Numbered from the stretch's first letter, positions 16,393 to 24,972 are shown. The stretch: DNA of 64,000 bases from Olsenella sp. KH3B4 (GCA_900111695.1 FOHD01000010.1:20982-84981); one strand, 5' to 3'. The notes: generated by a model not told the origin, from the sequence alone. Program-made: numbers and translations.

Positions 16393-16980
16393 CTATGATT
16401 TTGTGTGGCCCGTGGGGTCCTTCGTGCCGCCGGCATCGGCCATCCATGCGCGCTTGAGTATCTCGGGCATGCAGAGGTACTGGTACCGTGCCATGCTCTC
16501 GACGCTCAGGCCATTCTTCCCTAGGATCCATTCAATCGTGATGCCAAGGCATCCATAGGAGTACTGGCGAATCACGTACTCTGTCTCTTCGTCCAGCGTC
16601 GCTACACCCTGATACCGGCAGATGGCTTCTCGCTCGCTCTTTACATAGAAATCAAGTAGGTAGGTGTCGAGGCTGTTCTGGGAGCGATCGCTGAGAGCAT
16701 TCCTGAAGAAGGCCCGCTCGCTCCAGAATCCGCGGAGCATGCCCTCGATCATCTCCCTGCTATTCTCGATGGGGCTTCGAGAGCGCTCCTTCTTGAAGAG
16801 CTGCATGAAGATCCATGCGACAAGATCGTATTTGTCCTTGAAGTGATAGTAGAAGGTGGAGCGGTCCGTCCTGCTCGCCGCGCAGAGGTCCTTCACGCGA
16901 ATTGCCTGGATTGGCATCGTCTTGCTCATCTCGATGAGCTTATCGGCAAGCAGCTGCTTTGTTCTATCGGAGGCACCCAT
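16393..16980 (-). CDS. TetR-family transcriptional regulator
   Basis: 195-residue regulator. The helix-turn-helix is IRVKDLCAASRTDRSTFYYH near residues 28-47, followed by the all-helical C-terminal domain of the TetR_C_7/DhaS-like type (KDKYDLVAWIF at its start). It is divergent from the SDR gene at 17118, with a 137-base gap, so it probably controls that gene or its operon. No operator dyad is obvious to me in the gap. The ligand is unknown. Confidence 0.85.
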   Translation of the reverse strand: MGASDRTKQLLADKLIEMSKTMPIQAIRVKDLCAASRTDRSTFYYHFKDKYDLVAWIFMQLFKKERSRSPIENSREMIEGMLRGFWSERAFFRNALSDRSQNSLDTYLLDFYVKSEREAICRYQGVATLDEETEYVIRQYSYGCLGITIEWILGKNGLSVESMARYQYLCMPEILKRAWMADAGGTKDPTGHTKS

Positions 16981-17117
16981 GGCTCCACCTCTTGGACTCT
17001 TCAGACATTACTCAAAATTGTAGTAGAACCCGGCAAAACCGATAAATGTCCAAATTACTGTGCTCCAAGCCGTCACAAACTTGTTGGGGGTATGACTTCG
17101 TCGAAAGGTGTGTAAAG

Positions 17118-17924
17118 ATGGCTGACTTCTCAAGTGTCAAGGGCCGCACGGCCGTAGTTACCGGCGCAACCTCGGGTATTGGCGAATCGACTGCAAAGGT
17201 CTTTGCTGCGCAAGGCATGAAGGTCGTGCTTGCTGGACGTAGAGCCGACAGGGGAGAGGCCATCGCCGAAGAGATACGCCAAAAGGGAGGCGAGGCCCTG
17301 TTCTGCAAGACGGACGTAACTTCCGAAGACGATGTGGCGCATCTCATGCAGACCGCCCTTGATGCATACGGTTCCCTGGATGTTCTCGTCAACAACGCAG
17401 GCGCGAGTTGCCTCATGAAGCCGATTCACGAGTACGACGCTGACGACTTCCGTCGCGTCACCAACATCGACTACGTTGGCGTGTTCCTGTGCATGAAGTA
17501 TGCCGTCTCTGCCATGCTCACCTCGAAGTCGACGAACTGCTCGATCATCAACGTCTCGTCCGCAGAGGGCATCAAGGCGACGGCCAACTTTGCGCCGTAC
17601 AGTGCCGCTAAGCGTGCCGTTATCAGCCTTACCCAGACTGCCGGGATGGACTATGCCCGCCATGGGATCAGGGTAAATTGCATCTGCCCGGGCGCCATTG
17701 ACACGGAGATCTATGCAACCATCTCGCCCGAGCAACGCGAACTGACCCAGTCCATGATTCCCAACGGACGCTTTGGACGTCCGGAAGAGATTGCCAACGT
17801 TGCCCTCTTCCTGGCGAGCGACCTCGCAAGCTATGTCACGGGAGCCGTGATTCCCGTGGACGCCGCCATGTCGTCCGGTAACTTTATCGAGGTTCCCTGG
17901 AAAGAGCCCGACCCCAGGAGCTAG
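17118..17924 (+). CDS. SDR-family oxidoreductase (classical, FabG-like)
   Basis: 268-residue classical short-chain dehydrogenase. Motifs: TGATSGIG near 17-24, NNAGA near 92, catalytic Ser in NVSSAEG, YSAAK catalytic pair, RVNCICPGAIDT, and the C-terminal SYVTGAVIPVDAAMSSGNF. Length is slightly above the usual 250 because of a short C-terminal tail. It is preceded by GAAAGGTG and lies divergent from a TetR gene. Substrate not readable; hydroxysteroid, sugar or small-alcohol oxidation are all possible. Confidence 0.88.
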   Translation: MADFSSVKGRTAVVTGATSGIGESTAKVFAAQGMKVVLAGRRADRGEAIAEEIRQKGGEALFCKTDVTSEDDVAHLMQTALDAYGSLDVLVNNAGASCLMKPIHEYDADDFRRVTNIDYVGVFLCMKYAVSAMLTSKSTNCSIINVSSAEGIKATANFAPYSAAKRAVISLTQTAGMDYARHGIRVNCICPGAIDTEIYATISPEQRELTQSMIPNGRFGRPEEIANVALFLASDLASYVTGAVIPVDAAMSSGNFIEVPWKEPDPRS

Positions 17925-18044
17925 CGCGGCGTTTTTTGGCTGCGGTGAGTTGCCACGGCTTTTGTGGAATATGAGTCGCGAGAGCGTTTAGACTCACGTT
18001 GGATACGCGCGCGTTTACTTGTATTTCTCAGTGTAAGGAGACCT

Positions 18045-18692
18045 ATGACAAAGACCCTGGTGCTCAACGCAAGCCCTCGCAAGGCGTGGAACACGGCAAA
18101 GCTCTTGAAGTCGGCGGCCGAGGGCGCCAGGAGCGCCGGCTCCGAGGCCGAGTACATAGACCTCTACGACCTCAACTTCACCGGTTGCAGGAGCTGCATG
18201 CTCTGCAAGAGGAAGGGTGCCGAGAGGTGCCACTGCTACTGGAAGGACGACCTGTCCCCGATAATCGACAAGGTTTTCCGGTCGGACGTTCTTCTCGTTG
18301 GCACGGCAATCTACCTGGGCAGGCCGACGAGCCGGTACTTCGAGGTGATGGAGCGGCTGCATTTCTGCGCGCTGTCCTACGACGACTACAGCAACTACTT
18401 CACCGGGAAGGTGAACGTGGGACTCTTCGTCAGCATGAACGCGTCGAAGGAGTTCTACGACAGGCTCTACAAGGACGCGTTCGAGGGGTACGCGCGGGAG
18501 CTCCAGATGCTCAACGGCGAGGTCTGCCTGTACCCGTGCTTTGACACGCTGCAGGTGGCGGATTACTCCAAGTACTCCATGGCGGGCTTTGACGCCGAGA
18601 AGAAGCAGCTCTCGCGCGAGAAGAACTTCCCCAAGGACCTGGAGAACGCCTACGCAATCGGGCAGAGGCTGGTGCGCGAGAGCGGCAGGTGA
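18045..18692 (+). CDS. Flavodoxin-fold NAD(P)H-dependent oxidoreductase
   Basis: 215-residue NADPH-dependent FMN reductase family protein. The FMN phosphate loop is LNASPRKAWNTAKLL, and the cysteine-rich segment FTGCRSCMLCKRKGAERCHC is in the position of an iron-sulfur flavoprotein cluster site. VLLVGTAIYLGRPTS is the isoalloxazine-side strand. TAAGGAG precedes the ATG. It follows the SDR gene on the same strand with a 120-base gap, so co-transcription is uncertain. A paralogue is at 14349-14867. Confidence 0.85.
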   Translation: MTKTLVLNASPRKAWNTAKLLKSAAEGARSAGSEAEYIDLYDLNFTGCRSCMLCKRKGAERCHCYWKDDLSPIIDKVFRSDVLLVGTAIYLGRPTSRYFEVMERLHFCALSYDDYSNYFTGKVNVGLFVSMNASKEFYDRLYKDAFEGYARELQMLNGEVCLYPCFDTLQVADYSKYSMAGFDAEKKQLSREKNFPKDLENAYAIGQRLVRESGR

Positions 18693-18783
18693 GCTTGACG
18701 TAGAGACGCTCCCGCGCTTCTCGTCGCGACGCAAGTGGTGAGTTTATGTGCCCTGGTCGATGCCGTGTGGTCTCACTAGAGAT

Positions 18784-18800
18784 GTATCAGTACGTGATAC
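18784..18800. promoter_or_regulatory. GTATCA-N5-TGATAC inverted repeat, probable Rrf2 operator
   Basis: A perfect 6-bp inverted repeat with 5-base spacer, 38 bases before the start of the Rrf2-family gene. Position and dyad structure fit an autoregulatory site for the Rrf2 regulator that heads the operon. Confidence 0.55.
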
Positions 18801-18837
18801 AATCACAACCCGACAGACGCAGGAAGTAGGGGAGCGC

Positions 18838-19299
18838 ATGGACACCAAGTTCTCGACGGCCATTCACATGTTGATTCTTGTCTCCGAGGCGGAGCAGCCC
18901 ATGAACTCGGAGCAGATTGCGACGAGCGTGGGAACAAACGCCAGCTACATCCGCAAGGTAGCCGCGCGTCTCAGCCGTGCCGGAATCATCGAGGGTCAGC
19001 GTGGCAGGAGCGGATTTGCCCTGGTCAAGGCACCTGCGGACATATCCCTTCTCGACGTGTACCGTGCGGTCGAGGAGACGGATGACGTCCACGTGTTCGA
19101 CATTCACCAGAACCCCAGCGACGCGTGCATTGTGGGCAGGAACATCCGCCCCGTGCTCAGCGGGATGTTCCGCCATGCGGAGCAGGTGGTGGAGGACGAG
19201 CTTTCGGGCGCGACGCTTGCGGACTGCATGGCGCGCATGCGCGAACGGATCGAGAAGGACGAGAGAAGCTCTCACCAGCGGGAAGGCGGTAAGCAATGA
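18838..19299 (+). CDS. Rrf2-family transcriptional regulator
   Basis: 153-residue winged-helix regulator. The N-terminus (KFSTAIHMLILVSEAEQPMN) and helix-turn-helix (NASYIRKVAARLSRAGIIEG) are typical of Rrf2 proteins. Only two Cys are present (DACIVG and ADCMAR), so the three-Cys Fe-S site of IscR/NsrR is incomplete; it is closer to the YwnA/HypR-like group, some of which sense electrophiles or disulfide stress. Its stop overlaps the start of the MDR oxidoreductase as ATGA. It probably represses its own operon of redox enzymes. Confidence 0.88.
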   Translation: MDTKFSTAIHMLILVSEAEQPMNSEQIATSVGTNASYIRKVAARLSRAGIIEGQRGRSGFALVKAPADISLLDVYRAVEETDDVHVFDIHQNPSDACIVGRNIRPVLSGMFRHAEQVVEDELSGATLADCMARMRERIEKDERSSHQREGGKQ

Positions 19300-20306
19300 A
19301 GGCAGCGATTCTGGACGGCTACGACAAGAACGGCGCGACTCTCGCGGTGCGCGACATTCCCGTCCCCGAGCCCGCGGCGCACGAGGTTCTCGTGCGCATC
19401 CACACGGCGGCGGTGAACCCGCTGGACAACATGATCGTTCGCGGAGAGGTGCGTCTCATCGTGCCGTACCGCACGCCGCTCGTGATGGGCAACGAGTTCT
19501 CGGGCACCGTCGTCAAGGCGGGCTCTGCGGCAGGAAAGTTCAAAGCCGGCGACCGTGTGTACGGACGCATGCCGCTTGCGAAGATTGGCGCGTTTGCCGA
19601 GTACGCTGCTGTGGACGAGTCGGCCTTGGCCACCGTGCCGGACTACCTCTCGATGGAGGAGGCCGCGTGCGTACCCCTCACGGCGCTCACCGCTATGCAG
19701 GCGCTCGAGCTCATGCAGGCGAAAACGGGCCAGACGCTCTTCATCTCGGGCGGAACGGGCAGCCTCGGCGCCATGGCCATCCCCATTGCCGCGCGCATGG
19801 GGCTTGTGGTGTCGACCAACGGCAGCGCCCGCAACGAGGAGCGCGTCTGCGAGCTTGGTGCCAGCACCTTCATCGACTACAAGGCGCAGCGCTACATCGA
19901 CGTGCTCCACGACGTTGACTGCGTGCTCGACACCCTGGGCGAGCGCGAGTTGCCGGACGAGTTCCGCGTGCTCAAGCGTGGCGGGCACCTCGTGTCGCTG
20001 CGCGGACTGCCCAACGGCCGCTTTGCCAGGCGCGCGGGCCTCTCGCCTGTTAAGCGCGCGCTCTTTGGCATCGCTGGCCGCAAGTTCGACAAGATGGCGA
20101 CGCAGAGGGACCAGACGTACGATTTCATCTTTGTTCACGAGAACGGCGCGCAGCTCGAGCGTGTGAGGGAGCTCTTCCCGGCGGAGCGTCCGCTGCAGGT
20201 CTCCATCGACGGCTCCTACGGCCTCGACCAGGTCAATGACGCGCTCGAGCGCGTGAGGTCCGGTCACTCCCAGGGCAAGACGCTCCTGCACGTCGAGCAG
20301 GACTAG
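19296..20306 (+). CDS. NADP-dependent MDR oxidoreductase (quinone oxidoreductase-like)
   Basis: 336-residue medium-chain dehydrogenase/reductase without the zinc-binding cysteines, as in quinone reductases. The N-terminal catalytic domain has AAVNPLDNMIVRGE and VMGNEFSGTVVKAGS; the Rossmann domain has LFISGGTGSLGAMAIPIAAR and DCVLDTLGE. Members reduce quinones or reactive carbonyls with NADPH. The start overlaps the Rrf2 gene stop by 4 bases, and a nitroreductase follows, so the three probably form an electrophile- or quinone-response operon. Confidence 0.9.
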   Translation: MKAAILDGYDKNGATLAVRDIPVPEPAAHEVLVRIHTAAVNPLDNMIVRGEVRLIVPYRTPLVMGNEFSGTVVKAGSAAGKFKAGDRVYGRMPLAKIGAFAEYAAVDESALATVPDYLSMEEAACVPLTALTAMQALELMQAKTGQTLFISGGTGSLGAMAIPIAARMGLVVSTNGSARNEERVCELGASTFIDYKAQRYIDVLHDVDCVLDTLGERELPDEFRVLKRGGHLVSLRGLPNGRFARRAGLSPVKRALFGIAGRKFDKMATQRDQTYDFIFVHENGAQLERVRELFPAERPLQVSIDGSYGLDQVNDALERVRSGHSQGKTLLHVEQD

Positions 20307-20361
20307 GGTCACTCCGGCAAGACGCAGAACGCAGTAGCGAGAAGAACAGGGGACACAACAC

Positions 20362-21174
20362 ATGGACTCCAGCACCATCAAGGCGCGCAAGAGCGTGCGG
20401 ACCTTCAACGACAGGCCAATCCCGGACGAGCTAATAGCGAAGCTCGAGGACTTCACCAAACACGACACCAATCCCTTTGGCGTGCCCATAACGTTCAAGT
20501 TCCTCGACCGCAAGCGGGACGGGGTCTCCAGCCCCGTGATTGTGGGGGCCAACACGTACGTGGCGGCCAAGTACCACAGGCAGGAGGACGCGGAGCTGGG
20601 CTTTGGCTACTTGTTTGAACGGTTCGTCCTTCTCGCCACGTCGCTGGGGCTGGGGACGGTGTGGCTTGCCGCAACGATCGACCGCAAGGCCTTCGAACGC
20701 GCCCTGGGCGTGGGGGCCGACGAGGTCATGCCTGCAGTGACCCCTCTCGGCTACGCTGCGGACAAGAGGTCCGTGCGCGAGACCCTCATGCGTAAGAACA
20801 TGCGGTCGGACGAGCGGGCCCCGTTCGAGTCACTCTTCTTCAAGGGAGACTTCGACCATCCCCTTGGCGAGGGTGAAGCGGGTGGCCTCTTGGAGCCGCT
20901 TCAGACGGTGCGCTGGTCTCCCTCGGCAACCAACAAGCAGCCGTGGCGCCTTGTTGTCGACGGCGAGAAGGTTCACTTCTACGAGCACAAGACCAAGGGG
21001 TACGCGCGGGAGTCGACCGGCGACATTCAGAAGGTTGATATGGGCATTGCGGCCTGTCACTTCCAGATTGCCGCGCAGGACGCCGGGCTGGCGGGGACGT
21101 TCGCGAAGGCCGATCCGGGGATTAGGGCACCAGAAGCTACCGACTACGTGACCACGTTCGTGATTTCAAGCTAG
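20362..21174 (+). CDS. Nitroreductase-family protein
   Basis: 270-residue FMN-dependent nitroreductase of the TM1586-like, fused-half type. The first half begins IKARKSVRTFNDRPIPDELI and includes LATSLGLGTVWLAATI; the second half has VRWSPSATNKQPWRLVV, the FMN-contacting stretch, and KVDMGIAACHFQIAA. It follows the MDR gene by 55 bases on the same strand, with a weak AAGAACAGGGGA upstream. Such enzymes reduce nitro compounds, quinones or flavins. Likely the last gene of the Rrf2 operon. Confidence 0.88.
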   Translation: MDSSTIKARKSVRTFNDRPIPDELIAKLEDFTKHDTNPFGVPITFKFLDRKRDGVSSPVIVGANTYVAAKYHRQEDAELGFGYLFERFVLLATSLGLGTVWLAATIDRKAFERALGVGADEVMPAVTPLGYAADKRSVRETLMRKNMRSDERAPFESLFFKGDFDHPLGEGEAGGLLEPLQTVRWSPSATNKQPWRLVVDGEKVHFYEHKTKGYARESTGDIQKVDMGIAACHFQIAAQDAGLAGTFAKADPGIRAPEATDYVTTFVISS

Positions 21175-21204
21175 TTCCCGCGTGTCTGGGGCCACGGTGT
21201 AAGG

Positions 21205-21364
21205 GCGTTGCACAATATTTGCGGTTGACGGCCTTTTTCGGGGGTTTAGCTTAGTATCACTCGGCGGGTGCCATTTCGCTACCTGCGGCTCCGCAAAAAG
21301 TTAGAGCTTTCGTACTCGGCGATTCGCCCAAAATGGGCCGTCAACCGCAAATTTTGTGCAGCGC
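21205..21364. repeat. 160-bp element with 29-bp near-perfect terminal inverted repeats (copy 1)
   Basis: The left arm 21205-21233 (starts GCGTTGCACAATATTTGCGG) and right arm 21336-21364 (ends CAAATTTTGTGCAGCGC) match as inverted repeats at 27 of 29 positions. The interior contains CTCGGCGGG (21260-21268) and CGCTACCTGCGG (21277-21288), both shared with the next element. No coding frame is visible. It could be a non-autonomous mobile element or a structured RNA, and also sits where a terminator for the nitroreductase gene would be. Confidence 0.75.
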
Positions 21365-21428
21365 TGCTTCTGGCGGGTGGCAGATGGTGAGGCCGGCTGG
21401 GCGGAGGGGCCCAGGCGGTCCGGCCGCC

Positions 21429-21529
21429 AAAACTGCGGTTTAATTGCACCTCTCGGCGGGGCCCCAAGCCCGCTACCTGCGGTTCTTCTCAGCAGACCCC
21501 GCCTTGAACTGCAATTAAGCCGCAGTTTT
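21429..21529. repeat. 101-bp element with 20-bp terminal inverted repeats (copy 2)
   Basis: AAAACTGCGGTTTAATTGCA (21429-21448) and TGCAATTAAGCCGCAGTTTT (21510-21529) are inverted repeats at 19 of 20 positions. The arms differ from copy 1, but the interior holds the same CTCGGCGGG (21452-21460) and CGCTACCTGCGG (21471-21482) blocks at nearly the same spacing. The pair fills most of the 413-base gap between the nitroreductase and the convergent membrane-protein gene. Confidence 0.75.
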
Positions 21530-21587
21530 CCATTTCGGGGGAGGAGCGAGGGCGAGGGGAGGCGTGGAGAGGGGGCGTCCCCTGGCC

Positions 21588-22091
21588 TCAGAGCACGATC
21601 GCCAGCATGATGCACAGCTGCGAGATGGCGTTCACCGCCTGCTCCCGCCAGTTGGCCTTCGCGTCGCGGCCGTCCAGGTTGCGGGCGAACCAGCCCATGA
21701 GGGACATCCCCGCCAGCCCCGCGACGAGAAACGCCAGCGAGGGCATGGCCGTCGCGTGTGCCAGAACAGAGGCGGGCGACCATTTGGCGCGGTCGACCGC
21801 GAGCGAGGCGAGCGCAAGCGCAAAGCCCACGGGCATGAGGTAGCGCAGCTGCCGGTTGAGGAAGCGCACGTCTCTTCTCGCCAGCGAAAGCACGAGCTTC
21901 CAGCACACCTTGAGCGCGCCGGCAAGCACGACCAGCGCGACCCCAACGCGGAACAGAGCGCTGTCAAACCGCGTCGCCAGGACGCCCGCCCCCACGCAGA
22001 AGAACGCCACGGGCAGGCAGTCCATGAGGGCCATCGAGAGCGTGAAGCCCTCTGGGATGGAATCGCTCCGCACAGCCTCGCGGGGACTCAT
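21588..22091 (-). CDS. Hypothetical multi-pass membrane protein
   Basis: 167-residue hydrophobic protein with about four predicted membrane segments (for example LPVAFFCVGAGVLAT, VGVALVVLAGALKVCW, YLMPVGFALALASLAV, LAFLVAGLAGMSLMGW). I do not recognise the family. The ATG at 22091 overlaps the stop of the DUF1295 gene as ATGA, so it is translated with that gene and may act with it. A start further upstream is unlikely because that frame runs antisense through the DUF1295 gene. Confidence 0.7.
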   Translation of the reverse strand: MSPREAVRSDSIPEGFTLSMALMDCLPVAFFCVGAGVLATRFDSALFRVGVALVVLAGALKVCWKLVLSLARRDVRFLNRQLRYLMPVGFALALASLAVDRAKWSPASVLAHATAMPSLAFLVAGLAGMSLMGWFARNLDGRDAKANWREQAVNAISQLCIMLAIVL

Positions 22092-22879
22092 GCGACCAGC
22101 CACGTGTGCTCCTTCACGGAATAGAGGGGGACGAACGGGATCATGATCGGCGTCGTGGACTTGTACCTCTGGTATTCCGGGTTGTCTCCGTAGTTCTTGT
22201 CCTGCCGAATCTCCAGCCGGCGCGCCCCACCGAACATGACGTAAATGATGCCCAGGTAGCCGAGGAGTGCACAGATCCACTGGACCGCGTTGGCGTACAC
22301 GGAGAGCCCGGAGATAAAGACGCCGGTCCAGAAGACCATCTCGCCAAAGTAGTTGGGGCATCGCACAAGGCGGAAGAGACCGGTGTCCACGAAGCGCTTT
22401 GGGTTAGCCTTCTTCGCTCGGTTCTTTTGCAGGTCGGCCGTGGTCTCGAGGGCAAGTCCCGCCACCGAGACCAGCAGGCCAACCATGCAAAAGACGTCGG
22501 TGCCGCTGGCGTCCGCCAGGCGGAACAGGACGGGCGACGTCTGGAGCACGTAGAGCAGCGAGGCAGACATCCAGATCCCCACCTTGCCCACGAGGGGAAC
22601 GCCTTCGTTGGACTTGACCTCGCCCTGCATTCGCCTGTTGTAGGCGGTCTTCGCCTCTCGGTAGAGAAGGTATCCGGCAAGTCGGCACCCGTAGACAACG
22701 AACAGGGCGCACTGGAGCGCGGGCCCCACGGTGAGGGAGCCGCCGAACATCACCAGGAGGCCAATGCCAATAAGGGCGATGGCCGCTCCATAGCCTATGG
22801 AGATGAACCACACGTACTTGTGGAATCCGCAGGAGCTGGCGACAAGTGCCAGGACGAGAAGGATGAGAAAGACGTTCAT
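22088..22879 (-). CDS. DUF1295-family membrane protein (steroid-5-alpha-reductase/methyltransferase-like)
   Basis: 263-residue integral membrane protein with about seven hydrophobic segments. The C-terminal third carries the family hallmark: DLQKNRAKK, then DTGLFRLVRCPNYFGEMVFW, then a YGDNPEYQRYKSTTP motif, which is also seen in isoprenylcysteine carboxyl methyltransferases and NADPH sterol reductases. The start at 22879 (MNVFLILL) follows GAGGTACC. It overlaps the next membrane gene by four bases. The activity of bacterial members is largely unknown; reductase or methyltransferase chemistry on a lipid is the family-based guess. Confidence 0.8.
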   Translation of the reverse strand: MNVFLILLVLALVASSCGFHKYVWFISIGYGAAIALIGIGLLVMFGGSLTVGPALQCALFVVYGCRLAGYLLYREAKTAYNRRMQGEVKSNEGVPLVGKVGIWMSASLLYVLQTSPVLFRLADASGTDVFCMVGLLVSVAGLALETTADLQKNRAKKANPKRFVDTGLFRLVRCPNYFGEMVFWTGVFISGLSVYANAVQWICALLGYLGIIYVMFGGARRLEIRQDKNYGDNPEYQRYKSTTPIMIPFVPLYSVKEHTWLVA

Positions 22880-23227
22880 GCTGGTACCTCGGGTTTTGGA
22901 CAACGACACTGGAAGGACAGGCAGGTGTCGCCTGTGCGAGAGACGCAAACCTCGGCAGGCGAAAGTGCCCTCACCATTCTAGGGTCATTTTTCTGTCGTG
23001 CGGCATCTCATGCCGCTCCGCTATTCCCGATTGGCTCCCCGGAGGCCATCATTATTAAGCTGTTTCGCTTTGGCCAGAGGGCTTAAACGTCTGTTTGTTT
23101 TCTCTCTTCTCAATGCATAGCCACGTCACAATACTTGTTCTTTTACGTGTTGCGTATTAGGGAGTTTTAACTACTCGGTCTCAAAGCTGAAAAATGCTTG
23201 TAGGGGGATAACAGAAAGAAACCGCAG
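22880..23227. other. Intergenic region, 348 bases
   Basis: Divergent spacer between the DUF1295 gene (minus) and the broken secreted-protein gene (plus). AT content rises toward 23090-23200, as expected for promoters. A GGGGGATAACAG lies shortly before the ATG at 23228. I see no RNA gene and no convincing coding frame here. Confidence 0.5.
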
Positions 23228-23601
23228 ATGAGAAAGAGACTCTGCTATTTCTTGAGCGCGCTACTTGTCTTCAGCACGTGCATGCCGGGGGAACGGTCTG
23301 GACGTTCGCTGATGACGGAGGCACTCCATCCACTGTGGTGGAGAGCTCTGACAATGACAATGACCAGGACAAGGCAGACAATTCCACCACTACAGGTGCC
23401 CAGGACTCCACTTCACCCGACACTTCTGTCTCCAACGGGGAGACTCAGGGTAGCGCTGCTGCCGCCAACACGACCGGCGCTGTTGCGAGCGCTGCCCCAA
23501 GCCTCGCTCCCGCGTCTCTTACAGTACGCGTACATGGAAATCCCGATGCAGACGCCGTGTCTGGCACTGCATCGGGATTTTTTCTTAGAGTAGATGTGTA
23601 G
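23228..23601 (+). pseudogene. Frameshifted, truncated secreted protein
   Basis: An N-terminal signal peptide (MRKRLCYFLSALLVFS) is followed near 23265-23280 by a one-base frame change; the other frame then continues HAGGTVWTFADDGG and a Ser/Asp/Asn/Thr-rich stretch like the linkers of the surface proteins at 56868 and 62157. The frame reads through a strong terminator (23538-23584) into a stop at 23602, so no folded domain remains. Probably the leftover 5' end of a repeat-bearing surface protein. Confidence 0.6.
23538..23584 (+). terminator. Rho-independent terminator
   Basis: AAATCCCGATGCAG (23538-23551) and CTGCATCGGGATTT (23567-23580) form a perfect 14-bp stem followed by a T-run. It ends the broken secreted-protein gene. 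Confidence 0.9.
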
Positions 23602-23638
23602 TGCAGTTGCATACCGCTCACACGTTGTGCTGGTTCTC

Positions 23639-24208
23639 CTAGTACAGCACCTTGCGAATCATGGCGACAAGAGCCTTGCAGTCGCCCCGGCCAAGGACCA
23701 GGAGAGATATTAGTTGCTGCGTCACAAGCTCAGCGAGACCCTCCTTTGTCAAGCCGTCATCGAACGCATCCTCTCGCACTCCGCTGTCTGACTCAAGCGC
23801 GCAGAGCATGCTGCTCTCAAGCCGCCCAATGAAGGCTTGCATCATTTCTTTTCCCTCAGAGCGTTGATCTCGCTCTTTGGTAAGGCCAAGCGCGTGGGCG
23901 GGGAGAAACCCCGGATACCGGGCCATGCCCGCTTGTGCGCTTTGGAAGGCCCTCTCGACGTGTGAGGCGAAGTCCTTCTCGTCGCCCTTGTTCTTCTTTG
24001 CATCAGAGCTGAGAATGTCCGACCAAACGTCTGCCGTGACAGCTAGAACCAGGGCATCTTTCCCCGGGAAGTAGTTGTAAAGGGTTCCGGGAGCCACGCC
24101 GCAGGCAGAGGCAACGGAACGCACATTGACGCCAGCGAGCCCTCGCTCCCTAACGATTGCACGGCATGCCTCCAAAATGGTCTCTCTCGAGGTTGACCTG
24201 GGGTTCAT
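23639..24208 (-). CDS. TetR-family transcriptional regulator
   Basis: 189-residue regulator. The helix-turn-helix is VRSVASACGVAPGTLYNYFP near residues 28-47; the C-terminal region is helical and divergent. TAGGAGTCGG precedes the ATG. It is 9 bases downstream of a membrane-protein gene on the same strand, so the two are likely one operon, and the 21-base dyad at 24973-24993 upstream of that operon is a good candidate operator. Confidence 0.88.
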   Translation of the reverse strand: MNPRSTSRETILEACRAIVRERGLAGVNVRSVASACGVAPGTLYNYFPGKDALVLAVTADVWSDILSSDAKKNKGDEKDFASHVERAFQSAQAGMARYPGFLPAHALGLTKERDQRSEGKEMMQAFIGRLESSMLCALESDSGVREDAFDDGLTKEGLAELVTQQLISLLVLGRGDCKALVAMIRKVLY

Positions 24209-24217
24209 TGCCGACTC

Positions 24218-24922
24218 CTAAAGTACGTTGAGAAGTGAGAGGCCCATCCAGATAATCCACATGTACATCACCGTCTTGGGAAGCATGAGTGCCCCAACTG
24301 CGGGCTTGCGTTTGGCGAGGAAGGTGACGGGAAGGTAGAACCCAAAACTGAGCGCGATGGCGATGCACATGCGCCAGAGGCCGTACCCGCCGGCGTTACC
24401 CGAGATGGCGAATAGAGCTATTACAAGGATTCCGGTGATGGCAAAGGGGATGTTTCTGTAGAGGGACCAACGTAGGTTCTCCTTGTTCGAGAACCAATCG
24501 TTCTGCGGAAAGAAGCAAATCACGATCCTTACGGCAGCGGTGAGGAAGATCAGCGCGGGAACGGCGGGGGAGACCTCGAGTTCCGGGAAGATCTGCCTCC
24601 AGATGAAGTAGAGCAGCACGTAGAACACCGTCATGGTTACCGAGGTTATTGCGGTGCCCATCCCCAGTTTGCGCTGCGTGTCATCCTGGACGCCACAGAG
24701 GTGCATCTGGACTCTGGGAAGAAGGTGGAACGCGTCTCCGCCGCCAAGGCAGAGGGTGAGCGCTCCGTAGAGGACGAAGACTAGCCGACCGTTGGCCTGA
24801 GTGAAGAAGATGATGGCAGCGATAAGGTCGTAGATGAGGTACGCGATGTCAAAGACGCTCTCGCCGATGCGCATTCCGCGGGGCATGGCTTCTTGTTTTG
24901 CAATTGCCTTCGAGTTGCTCAT
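24218..24922 (-). CDS. Hypothetical polytopic membrane protein
   Basis: 234-residue protein with about six to seven hydrophobic segments (for example FDIAYLIYDLIAAIIFFTQA, VFVLYGALTLCLGGGDAFHL, ITSVTMTVFYVLLYFIW, PALIFLTAAVRIVICFF, FAITGILVIALFAIS, MYMWIIWMGLSLL). I do not recognise a family. The ATG at 24922 follows GGAGGGGAC, so it is preferred over the longer frame from 24940. It forms an operon with the TetR gene that follows. Confidence 0.75.
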   Translation of the reverse strand: MSNSKAIAKQEAMPRGMRIGESVFDIAYLIYDLIAAIIFFTQANGRLVFVLYGALTLCLGGGDAFHLLPRVQMHLCGVQDDTQRKLGMGTAITSVTMTVFYVLLYFIWRQIFPELEVSPAVPALIFLTAAVRIVICFFPQNDWFSNKENLRWSLYRNIPFAITGILVIALFAISGNAGGYGLWRMCIAIALSFGFYLPVTFLAKRKPAVGALMLPKTVMYMWIIWMGLSLLNVL

Positions 24923-24972
24923 TGCGGTCCCCTCCAACAATCGGCGGGCTTGCCCACCGGATGTGTGACGTC

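Noticed and set aside
23228-23593. Intact secreted protein in the first frame
   Set aside because: After the signal peptide this frame turns Arg/Thr/Pro-rich and featureless, while the next frame has a typical Ser/Asp/Asn linker; a frameshift is more likely.
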